Assembly: GCA_009786025.1 (NCBI GenBank)
Contig: WQUA01000005.1
Location: 1 to 64,000, forward strand
Length of the DNA stretch: 64,000 bases
Direction of reading: 5' to 3'
Origin: Pseudomonadota bacterium
GTDB taxonomy: Bacteria > Pseudomonadota > Gammaproteobacteria > Burkholderiales > Casimicrobiaceae
Numbering within the stretch: position 1 is the first letter of the stretch; the number at the start of each line of letters is the position of its first letter. Of the stretch, positions 53,140 to 63,596 are shown one piece after another. The position numbers and the translations under genes were made by a program. The notes beneath the pieces are model-generated. The model saw only the letters and a program-made list of their open reading frames with translations. It was not told the DNA's origin and made no database searches.

Positions 53140-53455
53140 TGGACCGCGAAAAATCTCGCGCGAAGGCGCGAAGAAAGGTTGTTAACCACGAAAAGCATGA
53201 AAGGTACGAAAGCGGAACTGGAATCAGCGGGCGGAGAACTCTGTCATTCTGCGCGGAGCGAAGCGAAGTCGCAGAATCCAGAGGGCAGGAATCAGATATC
53301 CCTTCCCGCTTGCGAAAGAGGGGTAGGAGAGCGGGAGAAGTGAAGAACCCCACCTCAGCCCTCCTCTTGAAGGGGAGCTTTCGCCTTCTTCGCGCCTTCG
53401 CGTGAGGTACTCTATGCGTTCTATCGCTCTTTGCGGCAAAAACGATTTTTGAAAT
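53140..53455. repeat. Composite dispersed repeat with inverted ends
   Basis: Left ctcgcgcgaaggcgcgaagaa, right ttcttcgcgccttcgcgtgag...ctttgcgg, GC-rich palindromic core between. Confidence 0.75.
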
Positions 53456-53479
53456 GGATTTTTGAGAGAAGGAATTGTG

Positions 53480-54559
53480 ATGGCAAAAGTTTTGGTGTTA
53501 CCGGGCGATGGCATCGGTCAGGAAATTGTGGCGGAAGCGGTGAAGGTGCTTTCCGCGTTGCAGAAAGAGGGCGTGATTGCGCTGGAAATGGAGACCGGCT
53601 TGCTGGGCGGTTGTGCAGTTGACGTCACTGGCGATCCGTATCCCGAACAAACGCAGCGCCAGGCGCGCGCTGCCGATGCGGTATTGCTTGGTGCGGTCGG
53701 TGGGCCGAAATGGGATAATCTGCCGCGTTCGCAACGACCGGAGCGCGGGTTGCTCGGCATTCGCAAGGATTTGGGTTTGTTTGCGAACCTGCGGCCTGCC
53801 GTGGTGTACCCGCAACTGGCGAATGCTTCGACGCTGAAAGCCGAAGTGGTGGCTGGTCTCGATATTCTGATCATACGCGAACTGACCGGCGATATTTATT
53901 TTGGCGAGCCGCGCGGAATTGAAACACGCGCAGTCGGTGGCGGTGAAGAGCGCTTCGGCGTCAACACGATGGTGTATTCGGAGAGCGAGATCCGGCGAAT
54001 TGCGAAAGTCGCGTTTGAGGCGGCACGCAAGCGTGGGAAAAGGCTTTGCTCGGTTGACAAGATGAATGTGCTGGAGACGACGCAGTTATGGCGCGATGTT
54101 GTGATCGAGACCGCAAAGAATTATCCTGACGTAGCGCTGTCGCACATGCTGGTGGACAATGCGGCGATGCAACTGGTGCGTAATCCGAAGCAGTTTGACG
54201 TGATTGTCACTGGCAACATGTTCGGCGATATTTTGTCGGACGAAGCGTCGATGCTGACCGGCTCCATCGGTATGTTGCCGTCGGCGTCGCTCGACGAACG
54301 CGGCAAAGGAATGTATGAGCCGATTCACGGCTCGGCGCCTGACATCGCAGGCAAGAATCTCGCAAACCCGCTGGCGACGATTCTGTCGGCAGCGATGATG
54401 TTGCGTTACAGCCTCAACAATGAAGCGGCGGCGCAGCGGGTCGAAGCGGCGGTGTCGCGTGTGCTGGACGGCGGCGTGCGCACGGCGGACATCTGGGAAG
54501 AAGGAATGAAGAAAGTCGGTACGCGCGAGATGGGCGATGCGGTGGTGGCGGCGCTGTAA
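53480..54559 (+). CDS. leuB: 3-isopropylmalate dehydrogenase
   Basis: [28 protein letters not shown]-type motif. Confidence 0.97.
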   Translation: MAKVLVLPGDGIGQEIVAEAVKVLSALQKEGVIALEMETGLLGGCAVDVTGDPYPEQTQRQARAADAVLLGAVGGPKWDNLPRSQRPERGLLGIRKDLGLFANLRPAVVYPQLANASTLKAEVVAGLDILIIRELTGDIYFGEPRGIETRAVGGGEERFGVNTMVYSESEIRRIAKVAFEAARKRGKRLCSVDKMNVLETTQLWRDVVIETAKNYPDVALSHMLVDNAAMQLVRNPKQFDVIVTGNMFGDILSDEASMLTGSIGMLPSASLDERGKGMYEPIHGSAPDIAGKNLANPLATILSAAMMLRYSLNNEAAAQRVEAAVSRVLDGGVRTADIWEEGMKKVGTREMGDAVVAAL

Positions 54560-54758
54560 GCGGGAATCAGAGGTCAGGTGTCAGAGATCAGAAGTCATGA
54601 ACCGGATACCCTCTCCCGCTTGCGGGGGAGGAGAGGGAAGAGGGTAAAGCGTAAAGAGGGTAAAGCGTAAAGAGGAGAACGCTTTCCCCATCCCAACCCC
54701 CTTTTGAAAGGGGCTCCCCTTGAAGGGGAGGAAGAATTAACAAAGAGGGAAGAGAACC

Positions 54759-55871
54759 ATGAAACGGATTGGATTTGTCGGCTGGCGCGGAATGGTCGGG
54801 TCGGTGTTGATGGCGCGGATGCGCGAAGAAAACGATTTTGCCGGGTTGGAGCCTGTGTTTTTCACCACATCGAATGTTGGTGGCGCAGCGCCCGCTGTCG
54901 GCGTGGCGGCGGCACCGTTGAAGAACGCCTTCGATATCGCGGCGCTTTCGGCAATGGAAGCGATCGTGACTTGCCAAGGCGGCGACTACACCAATGAAAT
55001 CTATCCGAAGCTGCGAGCTGCCGGTTGGCAGGGCTACTGGATCGATGCGGCGTCGGCGCTGCGAATGAAAGACAACGCGGTGATTGTGCTCGACCCGGTC
55101 AATCGCGACGTGATCGAGGCGGCGCTGGATAAAGGCATCAAGGATTATATCGGTGGCAATTGCACGGTGAGCCTCATGTTGATGGCTTTGGGCGGACTGT
55201 TTCGACACGGGCTGGTCGAATGGGTGAGTTCAATGACTTATCAGTCTGCGTCGGGTGCCGGTGCGCAGCACATGCGAGAGTTGCTGGCGCAGATGGGTGT
55301 TTTGCATCGGGCGGCGGCCGGGGAATTGGCCGATCCGGCGTCGGCGATTCTCGACATCGACCGTAAAGTGACCGAAATCTTGCGCGGTAAGGCGTTGCCG
55401 ACCGAGAATTTCGGCGTGCCGCTGGCCGGAAGCCTGATCCCGTGGATCGACAAGGAGATGGGCAACGGTCAGAGCCGCGAAGAGTGGAAGGGGCAAGCTG
55501 AAACCAATAAAATTCTTGGCCTCGAAAAAACGCCGGTCCCGGTGGACGGCATTTGTGTACGGATCGGCGCGATGCGCTGCCATTCGCAGGGGGTGACGAT
55601 CAAACTGAAACACGATGTGCCGCTTGATGAAATCGAGGGCATGCTGGCATCCGCCAACGAATGGGTCAAGGTTGTGCCCAACCGCAAAGAAGACACTGTG
55701 CGCGAGTTGACGCCGACAGCGGTGAGCGGCACGCTGGCGGTGCCGGTCGGGCGTTTGCGCAAACTCAATCTCGGTAGCGGGTATCTGTCGGCGTTCACCT
55801 GTGGCGATCAACTGCTGTGGGGGGCGGCGGAGCCGGTTCGGCGAATGTTGATGATTTTGCGGCAGCGGTAA
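54759..55871 (+). CDS. asd: Aspartate-semialdehyde dehydrogenase
   Basis: [34 protein letters not shown]. Confidence 0.97.
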   Translation: MKRIGFVGWRGMVGSVLMARMREENDFAGLEPVFFTTSNVGGAAPAVGVAAAPLKNAFDIAALSAMEAIVTCQGGDYTNEIYPKLRAAGWQGYWIDAASALRMKDNAVIVLDPVNRDVIEAALDKGIKDYIGGNCTVSLMLMALGGLFRHGLVEWVSSMTYQSASGAGAQHMRELLAQMGVLHRAAAGELADPASAILDIDRKVTEILRGKALPTENFGVPLAGSLIPWIDKEMGNGQSREEWKGQAETNKILGLEKTPVPVDGICVRIGAMRCHSQGVTIKLKHDVPLDEIEGMLASANEWVKVVPNRKEDTVRELTPTAVSGTLAVPVGRLRKLNLGSGYLSAFTCGDQLLWGAAEPVRRMLMILRQR

Positions 55872-56241
55872 CGAAAATACGATGCCGTTTGACGCTCAAA
55901 AGTCTGGAGGATATGGCAAGGCCGAGCGATTGATTGTTGTTGATTTGGCGCTGATTGGGCGTTTCGTGCCCCCCGCCGGCTATAAAAACGGGGAATCTTC
56001 TTGCATGAATGCAACAGTCCGTGAAAAAAAGTGCCACAGGAATGGAAATACTATCCAAAGGGCTTTGCGGTAGGGCCCCCCCCAATTTATAGTAGGCAGA
56101 TGAGAGGGCGGCTTGGGCATGGTGGGGCGTGCCCGGAGGGTGTTTAAGGCTTGGGCAAAGCTCAACCAAAGGTTGAGCTTGCGAAGCTAAGTCCATGATG
56201 TTATGTTAGCTTCAGGCAATCAATTTCCCTAAGGGGTTGCA

Positions 56242-58974
56242 ATGCAGAAAAAAGATATCTTCAGGTTTGGTTTGCTGGCGGCGGCGCTGGCGCTTTCTCA
56301 GGGCGCTTGGGCTCTGGGGCTTGGGAAGCTGACGGTTCAATCAGCGTTGGGACAGCCGCTGAAGGCGCAAGTCGAATTGATGGGCACCAAGGAAGAATTC
56401 TCCGAGCTGGCTGCCAAGATCGCCGCGCCATCACTCTATCAGGACAAAGATTTAGTTTATCAGGCGGCGCTGACGCGAACCAAGGTGACGATTGAGTACC
56501 GCGCCGATGGTAGCGCCTTTCTGAAAATCATTTCATCGCAGCCGGTGACTGAACCGTACATTGATCTTTTGGTCGAGGCGACTTGGCCGACGGGTCACGC
56601 CTTGCGCGGATACACGGTGTTGCTGGATCCGCCAACGGCCGGTCAGCCTGAGCCGATAATACCGTCTCAACAGGCGACTGTTGGCGGTCGCACGCGGGCG
56701 CGCGAAGCGGCGGCCGCAACAGCGACAACGACGACGACAACTGCCCCGGCGACGGCCGCTTCGGCTACGCCGTCGACGCAGCAGGGACGCCCGCAGGCAG
56801 CGCCCACCCGCACTGGTACGGGTACGAGCAGTGCAGCGGGAGGTGATTACACCGTACAGCGCGGCGACACGCTGTCGGGGATCGCCAAAACGTATAAGAC
56901 CGATGAGATCACTTTGAATCAGGCGCTGGCGGCTTTGTACGAAGCTAATCCCAGTGCGTTTATCGGCAAGAACATGAACCGGCTGCGTAGCGGCGCGATT
57001 TTGCAAGTCCCGAGCCAGGAAGAAATGGCAGCAGTCAGCAAGCGTGAGGCCAATCACGTTGTGCATGTGCAGGTTGCCGAATGGCGCAGCTACCTTGAAC
57101 AGGTAGCCAGTCAGCCGACGTCGGTGCGCCCAAAGGCAGGGAGCACGACGGCAGAAGGCACAATTACCCCGACGCCGACGGTGGTCGAAGGGGCAGGAAA
57201 GGGGAAAGACCAACTGGTTGTTTCGACCGGCAGCGGCCAGCAGGGCGGTCGCGGCAAAGCTTCGGGCAGTGCGGCAACAGGTAAGTCGGCCGCCGAGTCC
57301 GAGGCAGCCAAGAATGCAGCGGCTGAGGAAAAGGCGGCATTGCAGAAAACGATCGACGAAGAAAAATCGCGCGTTAAAGAACTCGAAGACATCGTCAAGA
57401 AGCAGCAAAAGGCGCTGGACATCCAGAATGAGAAATTAGCCCAGTTGCAAAAACAGGCGGAGGAGAGCAGTAAACGGCTTCGTGAGTCCGCTGCCAAGCC
57501 GCAGACGGAATCGCCCAAACCGATAGAAACGTCTGCGCAGCCGGGAGCGTCCACTGTCAAACCACCGGAGTCGCCTGCTGCCAAGCCGTCGGAGGCCCCT
57601 GTTGCTAAACCGCCGGAGTCGCCGGTTGAGCCGCCCAAGTTGCCGGATACGCAGCAGACTACAACGCCGCCGCCAGCGGGGGGAGACACAACGGCGACTA
57701 CGGAGCCGCCGGTGAAACCGCCGGTGAAACGGGTGCCGCCACCACCACCACCACCGCCGGAGCGGGGACTCTTTGATATTGTCGTCGAAGCCGTTTCGGA
57801 AAATCTGTTGCTCGCTGGCGGCATTATCGTCGCCGTGCTGGGCGGGATCGTGCTTCTGGCGTATCGTCGCCGCCGTGCCGAAGAAGTCGCCGTTGACAGC
57901 CTGTTCGGCGCGACGACAACCAGCGCGACGACGACCACGGGAACCATGTCGCCGCATTCGTCGCTCAGTTCGGTCGGCGACGGAAGCGCCCACGGCACTT
58001 CAACGACGGCGAGCAGCAATTCAATTCTGAGCGAATTCAGCCGTGAGGGGTTGGGCAGCATCGATACCGGTGAAGTCGATCCGTTGGCCGAAGCCGACGT
58101 TTATCTGGCGTATGGGCGCGCTCAGCAAGCTGAGGAAATCCTGCAAGATGCGTTGAAGCGTGAGCCGAGCCGTCAGGATTTCTTCCTTAAGTTGCTGGAA
58201 GTCTATGCCGACCAGAAGAAGACGACGGAGTTCGAAACGACGGCCAAGCAATTGCACAGCTTGACCCAGGGGCAAGGCGAATTCTGGCAGAGGGCTGCCG
58301 TGATCGGTCAACGGTTGTTGCCGGGTAATGCGCTTTTTGCCGACGGTGGAGCGATGGACAGCGGGTTCTCCCAGACCAACGTAGCAACTGAACCTTTACA
58401 AATAGGTGGGCAGAAAGTTGATCCGCGCGGTTTCGCGCCGATAGAAAGCAAGTCGATTGCCGAACGAGCGGCTGATATTGCCAACCGTGCTGTCGAAGCG
58501 CGTGGCGCTTCGACTCAGCCGCCGGCGAAAGACTTTACTTTCAGCTCGGGGAGCGCGTCGGCATCCAATGATTTTGGCGTTGATCTCGATCTGGAGGAAT
58601 TAAGCCGCTTCAAGAACTACGGCAAGGCGGAAGAGCGGGTGGACATCACGTCTAAACCGCGCCAACCGGACATCGAGTTCAATCTGGATGAATTTGATAC
58701 GCCGCCGCAAATCGATGCGGAGAAGGAAGAGGAATTTCGCGCGCCCAGTTTGGACGAGTTGGATTTCTCAGACAACGACAGTATCGCCGAAGACCCGTCA
58801 CCGTCGATTCTTGAGGGGCAGTGGCACGACGCCGCAACCAAGCTTGATCTCGCTCGCGCCTATCAAGCGACCGGCGATGCCGAAGCCTGTCGCGAAATCC
58901 TGCAGGAAGTGTTGCACGAGGGCGACGACCAACAGAAAGCCGAAGCGAACGCGATTTTGCAGAACCTTTCATAG
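56242..58974 (+). CDS. fimV: FimV/HubP-like protein with LysM domain
   Basis: LGKLTVQSALGQPLKAQVEL N-term, YTVQRGDTLSGIAKTY, TM, FimV C-terminal TPR DLARAYQATGDAEACREILQEV. Confidence 0.93.
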   Translation: MQKKDIFRFGLLAAALALSQGAWALGLGKLTVQSALGQPLKAQVELMGTKEEFSELAAKIAAPSLYQDKDLVYQAALTRTKVTIEYRADGSAFLKIISSQPVTEPYIDLLVEATWPTGHALRGYTVLLDPPTAGQPEPIIPSQQATVGGRTRAREAAAATATTTTTTAPATAASATPSTQQGRPQAAPTRTGTGTSSAAGGDYTVQRGDTLSGIAKTYKTDEITLNQALAALYEANPSAFIGKNMNRLRSGAILQVPSQEEMAAVSKREANHVVHVQVAEWRSYLEQVASQPTSVRPKAGSTTAEGTITPTPTVVEGAGKGKDQLVVSTGSGQQGGRGKASGSAATGKSAAESEAAKNAAAEEKAALQKTIDEEKSRVKELEDIVKKQQKALDIQNEKLAQLQKQAEESSKRLRESAAKPQTESPKPIETSAQPGASTVKPPESPAAKPSEAPVAKPPESPVEPPKLPDTQQTTTPPPAGGDTTATTEPPVKPPVKRVPPPPPPPPERGLFDIVVEAVSENLLLAGGIIVAVLGGIVLLAYRRRRAEEVAVDSLFGATTTSATTTTGTMSPHSSLSSVGDGSAHGTSTTASSNSILSEFSREGLGSIDTGEVDPLAEADVYLAYGRAQQAEEILQDALKREPSRQDFFLKLLEVYADQKKTTEFETTAKQLHSLTQGQGEFWQRAAVIGQRLLPGNALFADGGAMDSGFSQTNVATEPLQIGGQKVDPRGFAPIESKSIAERAADIANRAVEARGASTQPPAKDFTFSSGSASASNDFGVDLDLEELSRFKNYGKAEERVDITSKPRQPDIEFNLDEFDTPPQIDAEKEEEFRAPSLDELDFSDNDSIAEDPSPSILEGQWHDAATKLDLARAYQATGDAEACREILQEVLHEGDDQQKAEANAILQNLS

Positions 58975-59000
58975 TCGTTAAATCTCCTTTTGAAAAGATC

Positions 59001-59030
59001 GCGCCGTGCTCGAAACACGGCGCTTTTTTT
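59001..59030 (+). terminator. Rho-independent terminator of fimV
   Basis: gcgccgtg-ctcgaaa-cacggcgcttttttt. Confidence 0.92.
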
Positions 59031-59375
59031 GTGTGAGAGCACAATCAGGGATCAAAAAGCCATGTCATGCGGAGGTGCGGAGATAAACATCCCCTTCCAC
59101 TTGCACTTTGAAGAGGAGGGCACATCGGATTCTCCTCCGCCGTTTCGCGCGAGACGCTTTCTATAGAGTTTGTGCCCCTCTGCGCTTCTGAGCCTCCGCG
59201 TGATCAGATTCGGTTTTGTGATGTTCATGTTTTCTGAGGCCACATATATTTTTTGGCTCCCGGGTGTCGCTTCGCTTGTCTGGGCTACGCGCCGATCCCT
59301 GATGCGGTACACTTTCACTTTTCTGTTTCTTGAAAGCGTGCACTTGCTTTTTCCCGCTTGTGAGAAAGGCTGCCG

Positions 59376-60254
59376 ATGACAGCCGTGCTATTGCCCGGCC
59401 GCTTGGCATTGTGCGTCGAATACGACGGCTCGGCGTTTTGTGGCTGGCAGCGGCAGGGAGCGGAAGGAAGCGCGCAAAGCGAAAGCTGCGGTGGCCCGAA
59501 CCATAACGCTCTGAGCTGTATTGGCGTACAGGAGGCGCTGGAGTCGGCGCTGGCAGCCGTTGCCGGCGTTCCGGTGCGTACTGTTGCCGCTGGTCGCACC
59601 GACGCCGGTGTGCATGCCAGTGCACAGGTGGTTCACTTTGATGCACCGGTGACGCGACCTTTGACGGCGTGGGTGCGCGGAGTCAATGCGCATCTGCCGC
59701 CGACAGCAGCGGTGCGTTGGGTGCAGCCGGTCGCCGCCGATTTTCACGCCCGCTTTTCAGCGACAGCCCGACATTACACGTATTGGCTGCTCAACCGGGC
59801 GGAGCGCCCCGGGCTATGGGCAGGGCGTATCGGCTGGTGCCACCGGCCGCTTGATGTGGAGGCAATGGCCGCTGCAGCGCGGTATTTGGTAGGCACTCAC
59901 GATTTTTCTTCGTTTCGGGCGGCACAATGTCAGGCGCACTCACCGGTGAAAACCCTGACGGCTTTTTCGGTTTTGCGGCGCGGCGCATTCATTCGCTTCG
60001 CGTGTTCGGGCAATGCGTTTTTGCATCATATGGTGCGTAACATCGTTGGCGCATTGCTGTGGGTTGGTGCTGGGAAACAGCCGGCAGGGTGGATCGCCGG
60101 ATTGCTGGCGGCGCGCGACCGCACAAAGGCGGCGCCCACCTTTATGGCAGACGGGTTATATTTGATTGGAATGGATTACGACGAGCGGTTCGGCTTGCCG
60201 CCAACGCGGCGGGATATCTGCTTTTTTGCCGAAGATGGCAGCGGGTTGCTGTAA
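59376..60254 (+). CDS. truA: tRNA pseudouridine(38-40) synthase
   Basis: LCVEYDGSAFCGWQRQ, AAGRTDAGVHASAQVVHF. Confidence 0.95.
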   Translation: MTAVLLPGRLALCVEYDGSAFCGWQRQGAEGSAQSESCGGPNHNALSCIGVQEALESALAAVAGVPVRTVAAGRTDAGVHASAQVVHFDAPVTRPLTAWVRGVNAHLPPTAAVRWVQPVAADFHARFSATARHYTYWLLNRAERPGLWAGRIGWCHRPLDVEAMAAAARYLVGTHDFSSFRAAQCQAHSPVKTLTAFSVLRRGAFIRFACSGNAFLHHMVRNIVGALLWVGAGKQPAGWIAGLLAARDRTKAAPTFMADGLYLIGMDYDERFGLPPTRRDICFFAEDGSGLL

Positions 60255-60460
60255 AGACGAACATGGACGGTAGCCAGAAGAGAGCATGGGGCGCAAAAAA
60301 TGCCCGCCTATTCTGTCGCCTGGAGCCGACAATGGATGCCGCTGCGAAAAACGCGGTGTAAAATACCAGCCTCGGCGAAGAAGCCGATATGGACCGGCGG
60401 GGCAAACATGCGAGGCCGGGCGGCGCAAGGTACAACGATGGCGATGGGCAAGGAGATGAG

Positions 60461-61399
60461 ATGAGCTGGTTGCAAAAACTGCTTCCGCCGCGCATCAAGA
60501 GCACGCAGGGCGAGCGTAAGGGTGTGCCTGAAGGGCTCTGGATGAAGTGCCCGTCGTGTGAAGCGGTGCTTTACAAAACGGACATCGAGAACAATCTCAA
60601 TGTATGCCCGAAGTGCCAATATCATGACCGGGTAGCAGGGCGCGACCGTATCGATCAACTGCTGGACAAAAAAGGCCGCGTCGAGATAGGTAATGAAGTG
60701 CAGCCGGTGGACAGCCTGAAATTCAAGGACAGCAAAAAATACCCGGACCGTCTGGCGTCGGCGCGCAAGTTAACGAATGAAACTGATGCGCTGATCGTTG
60801 TCAAGGGTGCGATAGCAGGGCAACCAGTGGTGCTGGCGGCCTTTGAGTTTGATTTCATGGGCGGCTCGATGGGCGCTGTCGTCGGCGAGCGTTTTGCGCG
60901 CGGCGTTCGTGCAGCGGTCGAAGCGGGTGCGCCGTTCATTTGCGTATCGGCCTCGGGTGGAGCGCGGATGCAGGAGGGCGTCGGGTCGCTGTTCCAGATG
61001 GCGAAAACGACGGCGGTATTGCAGGAGTTATCGAAGAAAAAATTACCGTTCATCTCGATCTTAACTGATCCGACGATGGGCGGCGTGTCGGCGAGCTTCG
61101 CTTTTGTGGCCGATCTGGTGTTGGCCGAGCCGGGTGCGTTGATCGGCTTCGCCGGACCGCGCGTGATTGAACAAACTGTGCGCGAAAAGTTACCGGAAGG
61201 CTTTCAGCGCGCCGAATTTTTGTTGAAAAAAGGCGCGATTGACGCGATTGTTCCCCGCCAACGACTGCGCGATGAATTGGCGTATCTTTTGGCGCTGCTG
61301 ATGCACGCGCCGTTGCCCGCAGCAACCGGCGCCGCAATCCCGCTTGCCGCGGCCAAACCCGAGACTAAGGCAACCGCAGCGGCGAAGGTAGCACACTGA
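60461..61399 (+). CDS. accD: Acetyl-CoA carboxylase carboxyltransferase subunit beta
   Basis: [46 protein letters not shown]. Confidence 0.97.
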   Translation: MSWLQKLLPPRIKSTQGERKGVPEGLWMKCPSCEAVLYKTDIENNLNVCPKCQYHDRVAGRDRIDQLLDKKGRVEIGNEVQPVDSLKFKDSKKYPDRLASARKLTNETDALIVVKGAIAGQPVVLAAFEFDFMGGSMGAVVGERFARGVRAAVEAGAPFICVSASGGARMQEGVGSLFQMAKTTAVLQELSKKKLPFISILTDPTMGGVSASFAFVADLVLAEPGALIGFAGPRVIEQTVREKLPEGFQRAEFLLKKGAIDAIVPRQRLRDELAYLLALLMHAPLPAATGAAIPLAAAKPETKATAAAKVAH

Positions 61400-61492
61400 G
61401 CGGGAATCAGCGGCAGGGGATCAGGCCAAGCGCCAGGGGTCAGGATTCTGTGGGCGGAACGTCTGCGCTTTTCGAAACAGGGATTTGAGAAC

Positions 61493-62794
61493 ATGTCTTT
61501 TCCTGCATCGCTCAGCGCTTGGTTAGCCCTGCTTGAGCAGCGTCAGCCGTCGCATCACATTGCGCTGGGGCTTGAGCGGGTGCGCACCGTGGCGGCGCGG
61601 TTGAAGATAACACCGCTGTGCCCAGTGATTACGGTTACCGGCACCAACGGCAAAGGTTCGACCAGCGCATTGATTGAGGCGATGCTGCGAGCAGGCGGCT
61701 ATCGCGTCGGTTTGTACATGTCGCCGCATCTGTTGCGCTACAACGAGCGGGTGCGCGTCGATGGCGTTGAGGCCAGCGATGCAGCGCTGTGCGAAGCGTT
61801 TGCGGCAGTGGAAACGGCACGGACGGCAGGATCACCGGAAAGCCCTCTCACGTATTTTGAATTCGGAACGCTGGCAGCGTTCTGGTTGTTCGCGCGTGCG
61901 CCTCTCGATGTTTGGGTGCTGGAAGTTGGCCTCGGCGGACGGCTCGATGCAGTGAATGTAGTGGATGCCGATGTTGCAGTGGTGACTGCGGTCGATATTG
62001 ATCACACCGAGTATCTGGGTTTTGACCGTGAAGCGATCGGCTACGAAAAAGCCGGAATCGCCAGACGCGGGCGCCCGTTGATTTGTGGCGACGCCGATCC
62101 GCCGACAAGCCTGCGCCGTGAAGCGGTGGCGATCGGAGCGCGAGCGTGCTATTTCGGCGTCGATTTCGGCGCGGAGAAAATAGATAACGCGCAGTGGCGT
62201 TACTGGCGGCAAGAGGGTGAAAAAAAAATTGAGCAAATATATCCACCGCCAACATTGGCCGGGGAACATCAATATGGCAATGCGGCGGTAGCGATGGCGG
62301 CGTTAGATAGCCTGAGCGACCGCTTGCCGCTCCCTGGCGTGGCCAAAGCGCAGGGCTTACACGAGGTGCGCCTGGCCGGTCGGTTGCAAATCGTTCGGCA
62401 GTCGCCGCTTGTTCTGTGCGATGTCGCGCACAACCCGCACGCCGCTCGCGCGCTGGCAGCTTACCTGCGGGCGCAGCCGCAGCGATTTTCGCGCTCGGTT
62501 GTATTGCTCGGCATGCTGGCTGACAAGGATGCGGCAGGCGTCATCGCCGGTGTGCGCGATGTGTTCGACGATTGGTGGGTGGCGCCGCTACCGGGGCCGC
62601 GCGGCGGCGGAGTCGCCCGCTTGCTCGATGCTTTGTCGGCTAACGGGATCGTAGCAGAGCGCATCCGGGTTTTCGACAGCGTGACGGCGGCGTGCGCGTA
62701 TGGCGCGTCATCGCTGGCTGGGGCTGATAGAATGGTCGTGTTCGGTTCATTTTTGACCGTCAGTGAAGCGTTGTCGTATTATGCTGTATCGTAG
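61493..62794 (+). CDS. folC: Dihydrofolate/folylpolyglutamate synthase
   Basis: VTGTNGKGSTSALIEAMLRAGG, CDVAHNPHAARAL. Confidence 0.95.
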   Translation: MSFPASLSAWLALLEQRQPSHHIALGLERVRTVAARLKITPLCPVITVTGTNGKGSTSALIEAMLRAGGYRVGLYMSPHLLRYNERVRVDGVEASDAALCEAFAAVETARTAGSPESPLTYFEFGTLAAFWLFARAPLDVWVLEVGLGGRLDAVNVVDADVAVVTAVDIDHTEYLGFDREAIGYEKAGIARRGRPLICGDADPPTSLRREAVAIGARACYFGVDFGAEKIDNAQWRYWRQEGEKKIEQIYPPPTLAGEHQYGNAAVAMAALDSLSDRLPLPGVAKAQGLHEVRLAGRLQIVRQSPLVLCDVAHNPHAARALAAYLRAQPQRFSRSVVLLGMLADKDAAGVIAGVRDVFDDWWVAPLPGPRGGGVARLLDALSANGIVAERIRVFDSVTAACAYGASSLAGADRMVVFGSFLTVSEALSYYAVS

Positions 62795-62978
62795 TCGCGT
62801 AATGCTTAGAACGTTTTTGATTCGGTTACGTGTACTTCTTGGATGTTGTTGACTTCACCCCCAGGCTTCCCCCATGTGCGGGAGACGTAAGGATGGGGGC
62901 GGCGGCGCAGGAGGCACATGGCAAAACCGAAACGGTTCCAGTGATGGGTAGGTATAATTTTTCATCGGTAGGTTCGCA

Positions 62979-63596
62979 ATGAAAGACGGCAATCTTGAGG
63001 AAACGGCGCTCATCGACGAGATGAAGCGGCGCAATCGGCGACGACTGGTCGGTGCTGTGGTGTTGGCGGCGTGTGCGGTTATTTTTGTGCCGATGCTGCT
63101 TGAAAAAAAGCCAGGGCCGCTGGGGGACAACGTGGAAATTGTGATTCCGCCGGTGGCAGGAACGAAACTTCCGGAGACGAAATTGCCGGAGGCCAAACCG
63201 CCAGAGGTGAAACCGTCGGAGACGAAACTACCGGAGACTGCGTCTCCGGAGACCGCGCCTAAGGAGGCGCCGAAAGAAATACCCAAGGAGGCGCCGAAAG
63301 AAACTCCGAAAGAGATTCCGAAAGAAGCGCCGAAGAAATTACCGCCGACGGCAGCGTTTGCCAAGGGAACTTACTCGGTGCAGCTGGCAGCCTTTACCGA
63401 TGACAAAGGCGCCAATGCGATGGTGAACCGCGTCAAGCAGGCGGGCTATCCTGCCTACAGCGAGCCGATCGATACGACGCGCGGCATGGCTTGGCGGGTA
63501 CGTGTCGGCCCATACAAAACTCGCGAGGACGCGGCTGCTGTACGTAACCGTCTGAAGAAGGACAGCTACGACGGTATGGTCGTCTCTGCCCGTTGA
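62979..63596 (+). CDS. SPOR-domain protein (DedD-like)
   Basis: N-terminal TM, P/K/E-rich linker, YSVQLAAFTDDKGANAMVNRVKQAGYPAY SPOR domain. Confidence 0.9.
   Translation: MKDGNLEETALIDEMKRRNRRRLVGAVVLAACAVIFVPMLLEKKPGPLGDNVEIVIPPVAGTKLPETKLPEAKPPEVKPSETKLPETASPETAPKEAPKEIPKEAPKETPKEIPKEAPKKLPPTAAFAKGTYSVQLAAFTDDKGANAMVNRVKQAGYPAYSEPIDTTRGMAWRVRVGPYKTREDAAAVRNRLKKDSYDGMVVSAR

Noticed and set aside
56158-56180. aagctcaacc-aaa-ggttgagctt hairpin as a terminator
   Set aside because: Strong inverted repeat but no T-tract on either strand; function undetermined
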